From Streptococcus suis (GTDB lineage Bacteria; Bacillota; Bacilli; Lactobacillales; Streptococcaceae): a stretch of 64,000 nucleotides of DNA. Under the pieces are notes generated by a model. The model searched no databases. It was not told the origin of the DNA and was given only the letters and a program-made list of their open reading frames with translations. Shown piece by piece: positions 16,524 to 24,648 of the stretch; position 1 is the first letter of the stretch; the number at the start of each line of letters is the position of its first letter. Where the stretch lies: the NCBI GenBank assembly GCA_002831545.1, contig CP025095.1:1488001-1552000 (forward strand). The letters run 5' to 3'. Both the position numbers and the translations under genes were made by a program.

Positions 16524-16591
16524 GTTCGTTATAATCATTCTCTCCATTATACCAAAAAATCTCTCGATAGGCAGTTCAATGTGATAGGTGA

Positions 16592-16621
16592 CGAGCAAAA
16601 AAGCCCAGCCGAGGCCGGTGC
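16592..16621 (-). terminator. Terminator after fic
   Basis: Minus-strand stem CCGGCC/GGCTGG with outer AGC/GCT, then TTTTTT, immediately after the fic stop. Confidence 0.75.
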
Positions 16622-16623
16622 TA

Positions 16624-17835
16624 TTAAATATCTTTTATCAAATTAGAACTAACTTCATAAATGACTGGGGATGATTTCACTTTTGTCACTAAGCCCATTC
16701 CTTCCAGTGTTTTCAGAGTAGAATCAATTCTCGTCCTTTTGTATTTTCCGCCGAATGCTTCCGTTAATTCCTTGTTGCTGACGCCAGTATGCAAAACATC
16801 AAAAAGCTTATCTTGGGAAAGTATAAACAACAATTCTTTTTGAGGTCCCGTCAGGTCTAGACCATCTATCAAGATCCACACTCTATCTAATTGTGACTTC
16901 AACTTGCCCAACTTAGTCTTCATGTTCTCTTGTGCATTTAAAATGATTTCTAGCATGGTCCCTACAAACGGGGTCAAATCACCTCTATTTTTAGGGTGAG
17001 AAGTAATTGAGAAACCCTCCTCATACTTACTCTTATTTTGCAAAACAGACTCCGACAGAGACAACCCTGTTAAAAAATCTAATTTTCTAGACAGATAGGA
17101 TGACATTAGGAAACGCCCCATTCTACCATTTCCATCATAGAAGGGATGTACATACTCAAAAAAATAGTGCGTAATAATTGATTTGATAATAAGAGGAATC
17201 TCCGGATTGTTCATAAAAATGATTAACTTCGTTAAATCTTCATTAATCGAAAACTCCGAGGAATTTCCTTGGTGAACATAGGAATTTCCATCTCCGACAT
17301 AAATCACTTTTTTTCTAAAAAGCTCTCCATCAGGCTTTTCATCTTCTGACATCTCATCTAAAAATAATTGATCATAAATATTTCTAAATTTAGACAAAGA
17401 ATCTATTTTCTCAAATTCATTTTTCAAAATAGAATGGTACATCGAAACGATTCCAGAAAACCTTTTATTTTTATCTAGAGAGTTGTATGCCTCCTTTATT
17501 TCTTTACGAGTAGATTTGACTCCTTCCATATCATTGGTACTTTGGATTTCATCAATGATTTGCAAATAGAATAGCTTTTGCATCTGAACGCTTGATAAAT
17601 CAAAATTAGAAAGAAGTTGGCTATTTTTATAAATCTTTTCAATATCCATGACATGGTTCGGAAGCAATACATAGAACAATTGGTGTTTATCTGCCAACCT
17701 TCTTTGTTCCCTCTTTGAAAAAGGATTGATTGTCAATCCTGTTTTTATGGTAGCTAGACTATCAAAGCGTTTTTGATATTCCGCTTCATAATTATCAAAA
17801 TCAGAATAACTCACAATTTCTAGTCTTTTGTACAT
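16624..17835 (-). CDS. Fic-domain protein adenylyltransferase (class II-like)
   Basis: The Fic motif HPFYDGNGRMGR lies at about 230-241, with all catalytic positions kept (His, Asp, Asn, Arg), so AMP transfer to a protein hydroxyl is expected. An inhibitory-helix motif TNDMEG (pattern S/T-xxx-E-G) at about 100-105 places it in the class with an N-terminal autoinhibitory helix. A winged-helix-like C-terminus (SNKELTEAFGGKYKRTRIDSTLKTLE) follows. The start at 17833-17835 is chosen because GAGGTG precedes it; an in-frame Met 20 codons upstream has none. The target protein is unknown. The gene is monocistronic with its own terminator. AT-richer codon use than neighbouring genes hints at acquisition. 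Confidence 0.88.
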   Translation of the reverse strand: MYKRLEIVSYSDFDNYEAEYQKRFDSLATIKTGLTINPFSKREQRRLADKHQLFYVLLPNHVMDIEKIYKNSQLLSNFDLSSVQMQKLFYLQIIDEIQSTNDMEGVKSTRKEIKEAYNSLDKNKRFSGIVSMYHSILKNEFEKIDSLSKFRNIYDQLFLDEMSEDEKPDGELFRKKVIYVGDGNSYVHQGNSSEFSINEDLTKLIIFMNNPEIPLIIKSIITHYFFEYVHPFYDGNGRMGRFLMSSYLSRKLDFLTGLSLSESVLQNKSKYEEGFSITSHPKNRGDLTPFVGTMLEIILNAQENMKTKLGKLKSQLDRVWILIDGLDLTGPQKELLFILSQDKLFDVLHTGVSNKELTEAFGGKYKRTRIDSTLKTLEGMGLVTKVKSSPVIYEVSSNLIKDI

Positions 17836-17933
17836 AAAAACACCTCTTTTTTTTTGAATTTCTAAAATTTTACCATTTTTAAAAATTAAATTCAAGTTTT
17901 TTTGATATTTTTAAATATAATTTCAATTTTTAC

Positions 17934-17964
17934 TAAAAAAGCCCAGAGTCATCTCTGAGCTTTT
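17934..17964 (-). terminator. Terminator after nox
   Basis: Minus-strand stem GCTCAGAG/CTCTGGGC followed by TTTTTT, about 15 bp past the nox stop. Confidence 0.8.
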
Positions 17965-17976
17965 GTATTCAATAGA

Positions 17977-19344
17977 TTATTCAGCACCCAATGCAGCTAC
18001 TGTGATGTAGTTGTATGGTTTGTTGAAGTGTGGCAAGAAGAACAAGTCTGTCAATGCCAATTTTTCGATTGTTACACCTTCTTGGATTGCCAATGAGAAG
18101 AGGTGGATACCCATAGAGATATCTTCACGAGCAGCCATTTGCGCACCAAGGATACGACGTGAATCTTTATCGTAAACAATCTTGATAGTAACAGGGAAGT
18201 TACCATGCTCCATGAATTCTGGTTTTTGGTTGTCTGTTACTTCAGTAACAGCAGCGTTCAAACCAAGACGAGTAGCTTTTTCAAGTGTCAAACCTGTTGA
18301 TACAAGGTTAAGTCCGTAGATAGAGATACCGTTAGAACCTTGTACACCGATACCTTCAAGGTCAGTACCACAGATGTTGTGTGCTGCTACGATACCAGTA
18401 CGTACTGCATTTGAAGCCAAAGCGATGTAGCTTGTGTCGCCAGTAGCGTTGTCATAAATAGTTGCACAGTCACCGATAGCGTAAACACCTGGGATTGAAG
18501 TTTCTTGACGTTTGTTTACAAGGAAGGCACCGTTACGGAAACGCTCGATTCCTTCACCTGCAAATGCAGTGTTTGGACGGAAACCAACAGCCAAGATAAC
18601 CATGTCAACATCGTATTCGTTCTTGTCAGTGATGATTTTCTCAACTTTGCCATCACCAGCAACTTCTTGAACAGTTTCGCCAAAGGCAAGTTGAATACCA
18701 TGCTCTTCCAGGTTTTTAGCCATAAGATCTGACAAATCACGGTCATAATAACCAGCCAAACATGTATCTACAACGTCGATAAGGATAACTTCTTTACCTT
18801 TACGTTGGAATGCTTCTGCAAGCTCAACACCGATATAACCAGCACCAACAACTGCGACGCGGTTGATGTCTTTGTTTTTCAATTTTTCAATAACATCAGC
18901 TGAGTTTTGGTACAATTTTACGAATTGCAAGTTTTCAAGAGTTGCTTCAAATTCAAGAGAACCTTCTTTGATTTCAGCTCCTTTGATTGGTGGCAAAATA
19001 GGTTGTGAACCAGTTGCGAAAAGAAGTTTTTCAAATGATTCAACATGTTCTTGACCATTTACAAGTGCAGTAACTGTTTTTGCATCGTAGTCAATATTTG
19101 TAACAGGTGACTCCATGTATACTGTCGCGCCCAAGCTCTCCAACTCTTCTTTGTTTGAGTAGAAAAGTCCTTCAGGACCGCCAATTTGCTCACCAATCCA
19201 CAAAGCCATACCACAACCCAAGAATGAAATATTTGAGTTTTGGTCAAATACAACGATTTCGTTTTCTTGACCATAATTTGTCAACATAGTTTTGATTGCG
19301 GCAGTACCAGCATGGTTAGCACCGACAACAACGATTTTAGCCAT
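17977..19344 (-). CDS. nox: NADH oxidase, water-forming (Nox)
   Basis: FAD enzyme that reduces O2 to water with NADH, regenerating NAD+ and defending against oxygen. Residues about 2-30 are the FAD-binding GANHAGTAA motif. The redox-active cysteine is Cys44 in [11 protein letters not shown]. The NAD motif [16 protein letters not shown] is near 160, and the second FAD motif [11 protein letters not shown] is near 285. The length (455) fits. MAKIVVVG is chosen as start, five codons inside the longest frame, because it matches the family N-terminus. The promoter region 19389-19418 carries a cre-like box. Confidence 0.95.
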   Translation of the reverse strand: MAKIVVVGANHAGTAAIKTMLTNYGQENEIVVFDQNSNISFLGCGMALWIGEQIGGPEGLFYSNKEELESLGATVYMESPVTNIDYDAKTVTALVNGQEHVESFEKLLFATGSQPILPPIKGAEIKEGSLEFEATLENLQFVKLYQNSADVIEKLKNKDINRVAVVGAGYIGVELAEAFQRKGKEVILIDVVDTCLAGYYDRDLSDLMAKNLEEHGIQLAFGETVQEVAGDGKVEKIITDKNEYDVDMVILAVGFRPNTAFAGEGIERFRNGAFLVNKRQETSIPGVYAIGDCATIYDNATGDTSYIALASNAVRTGIVAAHNICGTDLEGIGVQGSNGISIYGLNLVSTGLTLEKATRLGLNAAVTEVTDNQKPEFMEHGNFPVTIKIVYDKDSRRILGAQMAAREDISMGIHLFSLAIQEGVTIEKLALTDLFFLPHFNKPYNYITVAALGAE

Positions 19345-19388
19345 AATGTGAAATCTCACTTTCGAAAATATATTTTTTTACAAAGTCT

Positions 19389-19418
19389 ATTATACACTAA
19401 AAATGATACCGATTACAA
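19389..19418 (-). promoter_or_regulatory. nox promoter with overlapping cre-like site
   Basis: Minus strand TATAAT at 19389-19394 (extended TG form) and TTGTAA at 19413-19418 with an 18-bp spacer. The sequence TTGTAATCGGTATCAT (19403-19418) matches the CcpA consensus WTGNNARCGNWWWCAW at 15 of 16 positions and covers the -35, so repression by CcpA is plausible. Confidence 0.6.
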
Positions 19419-19506
19419 AATTTTTGCTCAGAATATCACATTTTTTTCAAAAAGTTTTTGAAATGCTATTTTCTTTAAACAATGTAAAGATATATAAAAG
19501 CAAAAA

Positions 19507-19900
19507 GGGAGTGGGAAAGAACTCGACCAAGATAAAAAGAGTTCGTCAACAAGTCTTTATTTCTAGTTGTTGAGCTGAAACAGTCTATCCCCAGACTGTT
19601 TCACTCCCACCCCCGCATAGTTCCAACTGTCTGGGGGACAGTTGGAAGTTGGAAATAGAGCGAACAAAGTTCGCTACAAAACTGTCTGGGAGACAGTTTG
19701 AGGTTGGAGATGAAGCGAACTTTGTTCGCAACAGTCGTAATGATCAGATTTGGAGTGCAAAACACGAATTGCTGAGATTTGCTTCGCAAATACTATCTCC
19801 AACCTTTAACAGTCCACTGGACTGTTAAACCCAATCAACCACTGCGCTGAGATGTTGACACGAACTCTGAGCAGTGGTCCTGGGCTTTTTGCCCAGCCTC
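19507..19900 (+). repeat. Composite hairpin repeat, family A (copy A1)
   Basis: Starts GGGAGTGGGAAAGAACTC and closes its first module with CACTCCC near 19607-19616. Inside are hairpins GAACTC/GAGTTC, CAACAA/TTGTTG and GAAACAGTCT/AGACTGTTTC. The second module holds an interchangeable palindrome (here TTCCAACTGTC/GGACAGTTGGAA), then AGTTGGAAATAGAGC, more palindromes and a final CCACTGCgCTGAG stem. Copies A2 (45808) and A3 (46279) are in the same orientation. Confidence 0.8.
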
Positions 19901-19905
19901 TTCTC

Positions 19906-20244
19906 TTAACGTACTTGTTCAAAACGCAGATGTACAATAATCTTATCGCCATAGCCGTTACGTTCCAAATCACGTTGCAAGCGATAGGAAATGTAATGCT
20001 CAGCAATAGAAATATACCCTGCATCTAAAAGACGGTGTTCAACTTGCGACTGAACCATGCTAATCGTTGGTCGCTCTGTATGAGCTTCTTCCAAGTCAAG
20101 CACTACTTTCTTTGTGACCTGAGCAAGATTTTTCCGCCAAGTTTCATCAATGACATAGACTGTCTGTGCAGCTTTAATGATGGCTTGGTAGATTTTATCT
20201 GGGTCAAATTCAACAATCTCTCCACTACGTTTAATGACTTGCAT
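19906..20244 (-). CDS. Free-standing ATP-cone domain protein (112 aa)
   Basis: The whole product is an ATP-cone: MQVIKRSGEIVEFDPDKIYQAIIKAA at the start, TKKVVLDLEEAHTERPTISMVQSQVEHRLLDAGYISIAEHYISYR later. This nucleotide-sensing module is usually fused to ribonucleotide reductases or to the repressor NrdR; here neither is attached and no zinc ribbon is seen. The start at 20242-20244 is set by AAAGGAG five to six bases upstream; the frame extends 37 codons further without one. A nucleotide-sensing regulatory role is inferred. Its own promoter lies at 20287-20315, divergent from pepF. Confidence 0.75.
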   Translation of the reverse strand: MQVIKRSGEIVEFDPDKIYQAIIKAAQTVYVIDETWRKNLAQVTKKVVLDLEEAHTERPTISMVQSQVEHRLLDAGYISIAEHYISYRLQRDLERNGYGDKIIVHLRFEQVR

Positions 20245-20286
20245 AAAAGCTCCTTTCTGGTTTTCAGTAAACCCTTTCATACTTAC

Positions 20287-20315
20287 ATTATCTAGGTTTT
20301 TATGCATTTTGTCAA
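20287..20315 (-). promoter_or_regulatory. Promoter of the ATP-cone gene
   Basis: Perfect TTGACA (minus; plus 20310-20315), 17-bp spacer, GATAAT at 20287-20292. Confidence 0.8.
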
Positions 20316-20371
20316 GTATTTCTTTTTCATAAATTTTGCCTTGGCTTATTTTCACTGAAAGCCCTTTAGTA

Positions 20372-20380
20372 TGATATAAT
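20372..20380 (+). promoter_or_regulatory. Extended -10 promoter of pepF
   Basis: TGATATAAT, with a perfect -10 at 20375-20380, about 25 bases ahead of the AAGGAG ribosome-binding site. The -35 is weak. Confidence 0.65.
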
Positions 20381-20411
20381 GGACCTATTAAAATGAAATA
20401 AGGAGAAAATC

Positions 20412-22202
20412 ATGACAAACGCAATGCCTAAACGTCAAGAAATTGATGTACAATTAACCTGGGATACGGACATTCTATTTCCAACCCCTGACAACTACAA
20501 AGAAAATTTAGCAGCCTACGCTAAGCAAGTGACAGCTTTCGAATCGAATTACAAAGGGAAGCTAACTGATAAGGATACCATCGTTTCCGCCTTAACAGAA
20601 TACGAAAAAATCGTTATTCTTGATAGCAGACTTTCCCACTATGCCTTCCTTCCTTTGGAAGTCGATAAGATGAATACTGAATTGGCGAGCCTGGCCAACG
20701 AATACGACCTCGTTTCTGCCAAGGCACGTCCTCAACGAGATTTCCTCTATTCAGAACTTGGGCAATTAGATGAAGCCTTTCTTCTTGAATTAAAAGAAGA
20801 ACAACCACAATGGGCTGCTTTCTTTGATGGTATTCTCCGTGACAAGCCGCATCAACTGCACCCACTTCAAGAAGAGCTTTTATCAAATTTTGCTCCAACC
20901 TTTGGCCAGCCATATAACAACTACGGTGTGACCAAGTTTGAGGATATGACCTTTGACAACTTCGAGGCAAATGGTCAAACACTCGGCAATAGCTATGTGC
21001 TCTTTGAAAATGATTATGAACTCAGCCATGATACCGAAATCCGTCGTAATTCAGCTGCTGGTTTCTATTCAACCTTGAAAAAATACAAGAATACAACCGC
21101 AGCGACATATTTATCTCATATCAAGAATGAGCAAATTGAAGCTCGCTTGCGTGGTTTTGACAGCACAATTGACTTCCTCTTGCATAGTCAAAATGTCTCT
21201 CGTGATCTCTTCGACCGTCAGATTGATGTCATCATGAAAGAATTGGCTCCTCACATGCGTCGCTATGTGAAATTGGTTGCTAAGGCTCATGGATTGGACA
21301 AGATCACACATGCTGACTTGAAAATCAGTCTACCATCGGAATACAACCAACGCATCACTCCTGAAGAATCTAAGCAATTCTTGATTGACTGCTTGGGCAT
21401 TCTTGGTGAAGATTATGTGAAAATGATTGAACAATCATTTGATGAGCGTTGGATTGACTTTGCTCAAAACGAAGGTAAGGCTACTGGTGGCTTCTGTGCT
21501 ACTCTTTATGATGGACCATCTTACATCTTACTTTCATGGACAGGCTTGATGAACGAGGTCTTGGTATTGGCTCACGAATTGGGACATGCTGGTCATTTCC
21601 AATTGGCTAAGAAACAAAGCGTTCTCAGCTACGATCCATCCCTCTACTTCATCGAGGCGCCTTCTACTGCTAACGAAGTCTTAACATGTAACACCCTTTT
21701 GAAAAACAACCAAGATCCTGGCTTCCAGGCTTACTTGATTAGCGAGTTGATTAGCCGTACTTACTTCCACAACATGGTCACTCACTTGCTTGAAGCAGCC
21801 TTCCAACGTGAAGTCTACACTCGTTTGGACAATGAAGAATACCTCAACGGTGATATTCTCTGCCAAATCAAGTTGGATATCATCAAGGAATTCTGGGGTG
21901 AAGACTTTGAAATCGGTGACGATGCAGGTCTTATCTGGATGCGTCAACCACACTACTACATTGGTTTGTATCCATATACCTACTCAGCTGGTTTGACCAT
22001 CGGTACGGCTATGGCGAAACAATTGGAAGAAAAGCCTGAAGAAGTTGTTGAAAAATGGTTGGAAACCTTGTCACTCGGTGCAAGTCTTTCTGCCCAAGAC
22101 CTTGCTAAGCACGCAGGTGTTGATGTTTCGACTGACCAGCCACTCAAAGAAACCATCGCCTATGTCGGTTCCTTGGTTGATAAATTGGAAACACTTATCT
22201 AA
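20412..22202 (+). CDS. pepF: Oligoendopeptidase F
   Basis: Cytoplasmic M3B zinc metallopeptidase that cuts short peptides of about 7-17 residues. The zinc motif HELGH is in VLAHELGHAGHF near residue 390, with the third ligand Glu in FIEAPSTANEV about 25 residues on. The 596-residue length matches PepF of lactococci and streptococci. Near the C-terminus HYYIGLYPYTYSAGL is the usual substrate-binding Tyr-rich segment. Strong AAGGAG ribosome-binding site. Single gene, followed by a terminator that overlaps the end of the converging esterase gene. Confidence 0.95.
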   Translation: MTNAMPKRQEIDVQLTWDTDILFPTPDNYKENLAAYAKQVTAFESNYKGKLTDKDTIVSALTEYEKIVILDSRLSHYAFLPLEVDKMNTELASLANEYDLVSAKARPQRDFLYSELGQLDEAFLLELKEEQPQWAAFFDGILRDKPHQLHPLQEELLSNFAPTFGQPYNNYGVTKFEDMTFDNFEANGQTLGNSYVLFENDYELSHDTEIRRNSAAGFYSTLKKYKNTTAATYLSHIKNEQIEARLRGFDSTIDFLLHSQNVSRDLFDRQIDVIMKELAPHMRRYVKLVAKAHGLDKITHADLKISLPSEYNQRITPEESKQFLIDCLGILGEDYVKMIEQSFDERWIDFAQNEGKATGGFCATLYDGPSYILLSWTGLMNEVLVLAHELGHAGHFQLAKKQSVLSYDPSLYFIEAPSTANEVLTCNTLLKNNQDPGFQAYLISELISRTYFHNMVTHLLEAAFQREVYTRLDNEEYLNGDILCQIKLDIIKEFWGEDFEIGDDAGLIWMRQPHYYIGLYPYTYSAGLTIGTAMAKQLEEKPEEVVEKWLETLSLGASLSAQDLAKHAGVDVSTDQPLKETIAYVGSLVDKLETLI

Positions 22203-22210
22203 GACAAATA

Positions 22211-22242
22211 AAAGACTTGAACTTATTTGTTCAGGTCTTTTT
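22211..22242 (+). terminator. Terminator of pepF
   Basis: AAGACTTGAAC/GTTCAGGTCTT stem followed by TTTTTG. It overlaps the last codons of the minus-strand esterase. Confidence 0.75.
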
Positions 22243-22833
22243 GTCTATTCTTTCTTGATACCAATTTTTGATATAGGTCAATTCATCCTGACTTAAAAAA
22301 TGTCCCTTGTCAAAACGAGCTAGGTTGGCTCTGGGAAAAGCTGACGCTTGCCAGTCATCTACAAGATTTTTAAGAGCGACTTGGTCGACGAGTTGGTCAT
22401 TCTGCCCCAGTGTAAATAAAATCTCTGCTCTGCTATTTTCCATAGGAAAAGCATAATCTAAGGCTGAAGGATGGAGCAAGATATAATTGTCCGCCAGGTT
22501 TGCTTGCTTGGTCAACAAGCCCATGATGAAATTAGCACCGTTTGAAAAACCTACGAAAGTAATCTGACGATAATCTCGGATGTCCAAGTCCTGCCAAAAA
22601 TCCAGAAAAGCCGACAAGCGCATTTCAAAATCAACAAGATCCAACTGACCGTCGATCAGCGGTGCAAAGAATCGCCTTTCTCTGCCTTGACCCCAACTTC
22701 CATCTAAGGAAAGGACAGAAGCTTTTGGATCCAGCTGTTGGCGGAGAAAGAGCGTGGATTCCTTGTTGCCACCTGTGCCGTGGAAAAAGACCAAAAGACG
22801 GGGACTGGTCCCTTTGATAAAGCGATAATCCAT
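22231..22833 (-). CDS. MhqD-like alpha/beta-hydrolase (carboxylesterase)
   Basis: A 200-residue serine hydrolase. It shows oxyanion segment FFHGTGGNKES (about 16-26), nucleophile elbow VGFSNGANF (Ser near 99), catalytic Asp region LGQNDQLVD and His in DKGHFLS near the C-terminus. The pairing with an MhqO-like dioxygenase gene 12 bp upstream matches the Bacillus mhqO-mhqD arrangement, where the products handle quinones and related electrophiles. The gene symbol is withheld since identity is inferred from context. AGGAG ribosome-binding site nine bases before ATG. Confidence 0.8.
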   Translation of the reverse strand: MDYRFIKGTSPRLLVFFHGTGGNKESTLFLRQQLDPKASVLSLDGSWGQGRERRFFAPLIDGQLDLVDFEMRLSAFLDFWQDLDIRDYRQITFVGFSNGANFIMGLLTKQANLADNYILLHPSALDYAFPMENSRAEILFTLGQNDQLVDQVALKNLVDDWQASAFPRANLARFDKGHFLSQDELTYIKNWYQERIDKKT

Positions 22834-22845
22834 ATCTCATTTCTC

Positions 22846-23796
22846 CTAATAACGTTGGGAGAGATTTTTTTCGATATCCTGTCTGTCCTCCTCAAAGAAA
22901 CTTGGCAAAAATAGGTCTACCTGATCCAACTCTTCATTCTGAGCTGGCATTTCCGATTCGCGTTCACCAGTCATGGTTGCCACCTCAAACATAAGGTAAT
23001 TCGGCGCTCGGAAGTACAAGGAATGCATGAAATCTCGATTGATAATCCCAGAATGTGGACGATTGATGAGATTTAAGCGACTAATCAGGTCTTCCAAGTC
23101 GGACTCATCTAAGACACTAAATGCGATATGATGAATAGCCCCGACTCCCATAACACTGATTGGAGACTCTTGGTCTAAAATCAAATACAGGCGATGCTGG
23201 AAGATGTTGTCAAAGAGAAGAGAAATCACTAACTTATCCTCAAAGACAAATCGACCTTCCTCGACGAAACCAAAAGTCTCTGTCAGTAAAGATAACAATG
23301 CCTTTTCTTCACGAATCCGCATATGTAGACTGGCGATGCCAAGAATAGCGTATTCTGACGGAATTTCATCTATTTTATACGGAAACATTTCTCCGATAGC
23401 GTTATGATAGGTTAAGCCAAGCAACTGGCCATCTTCATCTTGGAAATTCAGAATATGCCCATTTCCAAAAGCCTGAATTCCTTCATTCTCCACTTCAAAC
23501 TCTGTCAGTCTTTTCTGCCAAAATTCCAAGGCAGCAAAATCTTTAACAAGAAAAACGGTTCGTTCCAAACGATTGCTGCCTGGTCGATGACTAGGATGAT
23601 TGGGCATATCAAAAATGGTAAATTCCGTTCCAAAACGACCTTCATCATCACCCAAAAAGAGATGATACATGCTTGAATCTTCTTGATTGACAGTTTTCAA
23701 GGTCAATTTTAAGCCGAGAATATGATGATAAAAATGATAGGCTTGATGAATATTTCCTACCAAGCTTGAAATGTGATGAATACCTGTATTGTTCAT
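22846..23796 (-). CDS. MhqO-like ring-cleaving dioxygenase (double VOC domain)
   Basis: Two vicinal-oxygen-chelate halves: residues about 3-140 begin GIHHISSLVGNIHQAYHFYHHILGLKL, and the second half from about 150 includes IHHIAFSVLDE. The metal ligands are likely His8, His about 222 and the Glu in YLMFEVAT near 273. At 316 residues it fits the MhqA/MhqO group of extradiol dioxygenase-like proteins that act on hydroquinones and catechols. It is the first gene of a two-gene operon with the esterase. In Bacillus the MarR-type MhqR controls these genes; no such regulator is seen in this window. Confidence 0.85.
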   Translation of the reverse strand: MNNTGIHHISSLVGNIHQAYHFYHHILGLKLTLKTVNQEDSSMYHLFLGDDEGRFGTEFTIFDMPNHPSHRPGSNRLERTVFLVKDFAALEFWQKRLTEFEVENEGIQAFGNGHILNFQDEDGQLLGLTYHNAIGEMFPYKIDEIPSEYAILGIASLHMRIREEKALLSLLTETFGFVEEGRFVFEDKLVISLLFDNIFQHRLYLILDQESPISVMGVGAIHHIAFSVLDESDLEDLISRLNLINRPHSGIINRDFMHSLYFRAPNYLMFEVATMTGERESEMPAQNEELDQVDLFLPSFFEEDRQDIEKNLSQRY

Positions 23797-23885
23797 AAGA
23801 TGACCTCACTGATGTTGATAGACTTATTTTATCACTAATTATTGATAAATAACAATCTTTTGCTCACGATTGACAGCCAAGTAAT

Positions 23886-23920
23886 AAAAAACTTCCCTAA
23901 CCATTGCTGATTAGAGAAGG
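23886..23920 (-). terminator. Terminator of the glp operon
   Basis: Minus-strand stem CTTCTCTAATCA/TGGTTAGGGAAG followed by TTTTTT, right after the glpF stop. Confidence 0.85.
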
Positions 23921-23927
23921 ATATTTT

Positions 23928-24635
23928 TTAAAAAATGAGACCATATAGGACAGCCGCAAGCAAACCTCCGATGATTGGACCAGCTACTGGTACCAAAGCA
24001 TAGCCCCAATCTGAATCGCCCTTGTGCTTCAATGGAAGGATGGCATGCATGATACGAGGACCAAGATCACGCGCAGGGTTTAGGGCATATCCTGTTGGGC
24101 CACCAAGAGAAACTCCGAGGGAAACAATCAAACCACCGACGATTAAAGTGCCAAGCCCTGTTGGAAAATCATACTGACCGAAAGCCAGTAGTCCCAAGAC
24201 CAAAACAAAGGTTCCGATTGCTTCGCTAATTGTATTAGAAACTAAGTCCCGGATGGCAGGTCCAGTAGAGAAGGTTGCCAATACAGCAGCTGTGTCTTCA
24301 GTAGCGTCGTAGTGATCCTTGTACATGAGGTAGACCAAGATACTTCCGATAAAGGCTCCGATAAATTGTGCAAGAATGTAAGGGACTACAGAAGCCCATG
24401 GGAGATTTCCTGCAAAAGCCATTGCAATTGATACAGCTGGGTTGAGGTGGGCTGGGCCCAATAAACCACTCACAAAAGCTGCCATGGCTACTGCTAGACC
24501 CCAACCAATTGTGATTACAATCCAACCAGCATCCTTGGCCTTACTCTTATCTAGCACTACCCCTGCTACAACACCGTTACCAAGTAATATCAGCAAGGCA
24601 GTACCCAGTACTTCACCGATTAATTCATTTGTCAT
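23928..24635 (-). CDS. glpF: Glycerol uptake facilitator (aquaglyceroporin)
   Basis: MIP-family channel with six membrane helices plus two half-helices. The NPA boxes are HLNPAVS (about 67) and ALNPARDLGPR (about 186); the Asp after NPAR and the small residues around it are typical of glycerol rather than water channels. 235 residues. The start at 24633-24635 is the second of two adjacent ATGs, six bases after AGAGG. Last gene of glpK-glpO-glpF: facilitated entry, phosphorylation and oxidation of glycerol. Confidence 0.93.
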   Translation of the reverse strand: MTNELIGEVLGTALLILLGNGVVAGVVLDKSKAKDAGWIVITIGWGLAVAMAAFVSGLLGPAHLNPAVSIAMAFAGNLPWASVVPYILAQFIGAFIGSILVYLMYKDHYDATEDTAAVLATFSTGPAIRDLVSNTISEAIGTFVLVLGLLAFGQYDFPTGLGTLIVGGLIVSLGVSLGGPTGYALNPARDLGPRIMHAILPLKHKGDSDWGYALVPVAGPIIGGLLAAVLYGLIF

Positions 24636-24648
24636 CATGCACCTCTTT

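Noticed and set aside
17836..17895. Longer start for the Fic protein
   Set aside because: The extra 20 codons are AT-rich, lack a ribosome-binding site, and the downstream ATG has GAGGTG at good spacing.
19358..19378. Possible Rex operator (GTGAgattTCAC) just before nox
   Set aside because: The half-sites are shorter than the usual TTGTGAA...TTCACAA form and the position is within the leader; too weak to list.
19601..20024. Minus-strand frames within the repeat at 19.6-20.0 kb
   Set aside because: They run through palindromic repeat DNA or out of frame through the ATP-cone gene; composition is not protein-like.
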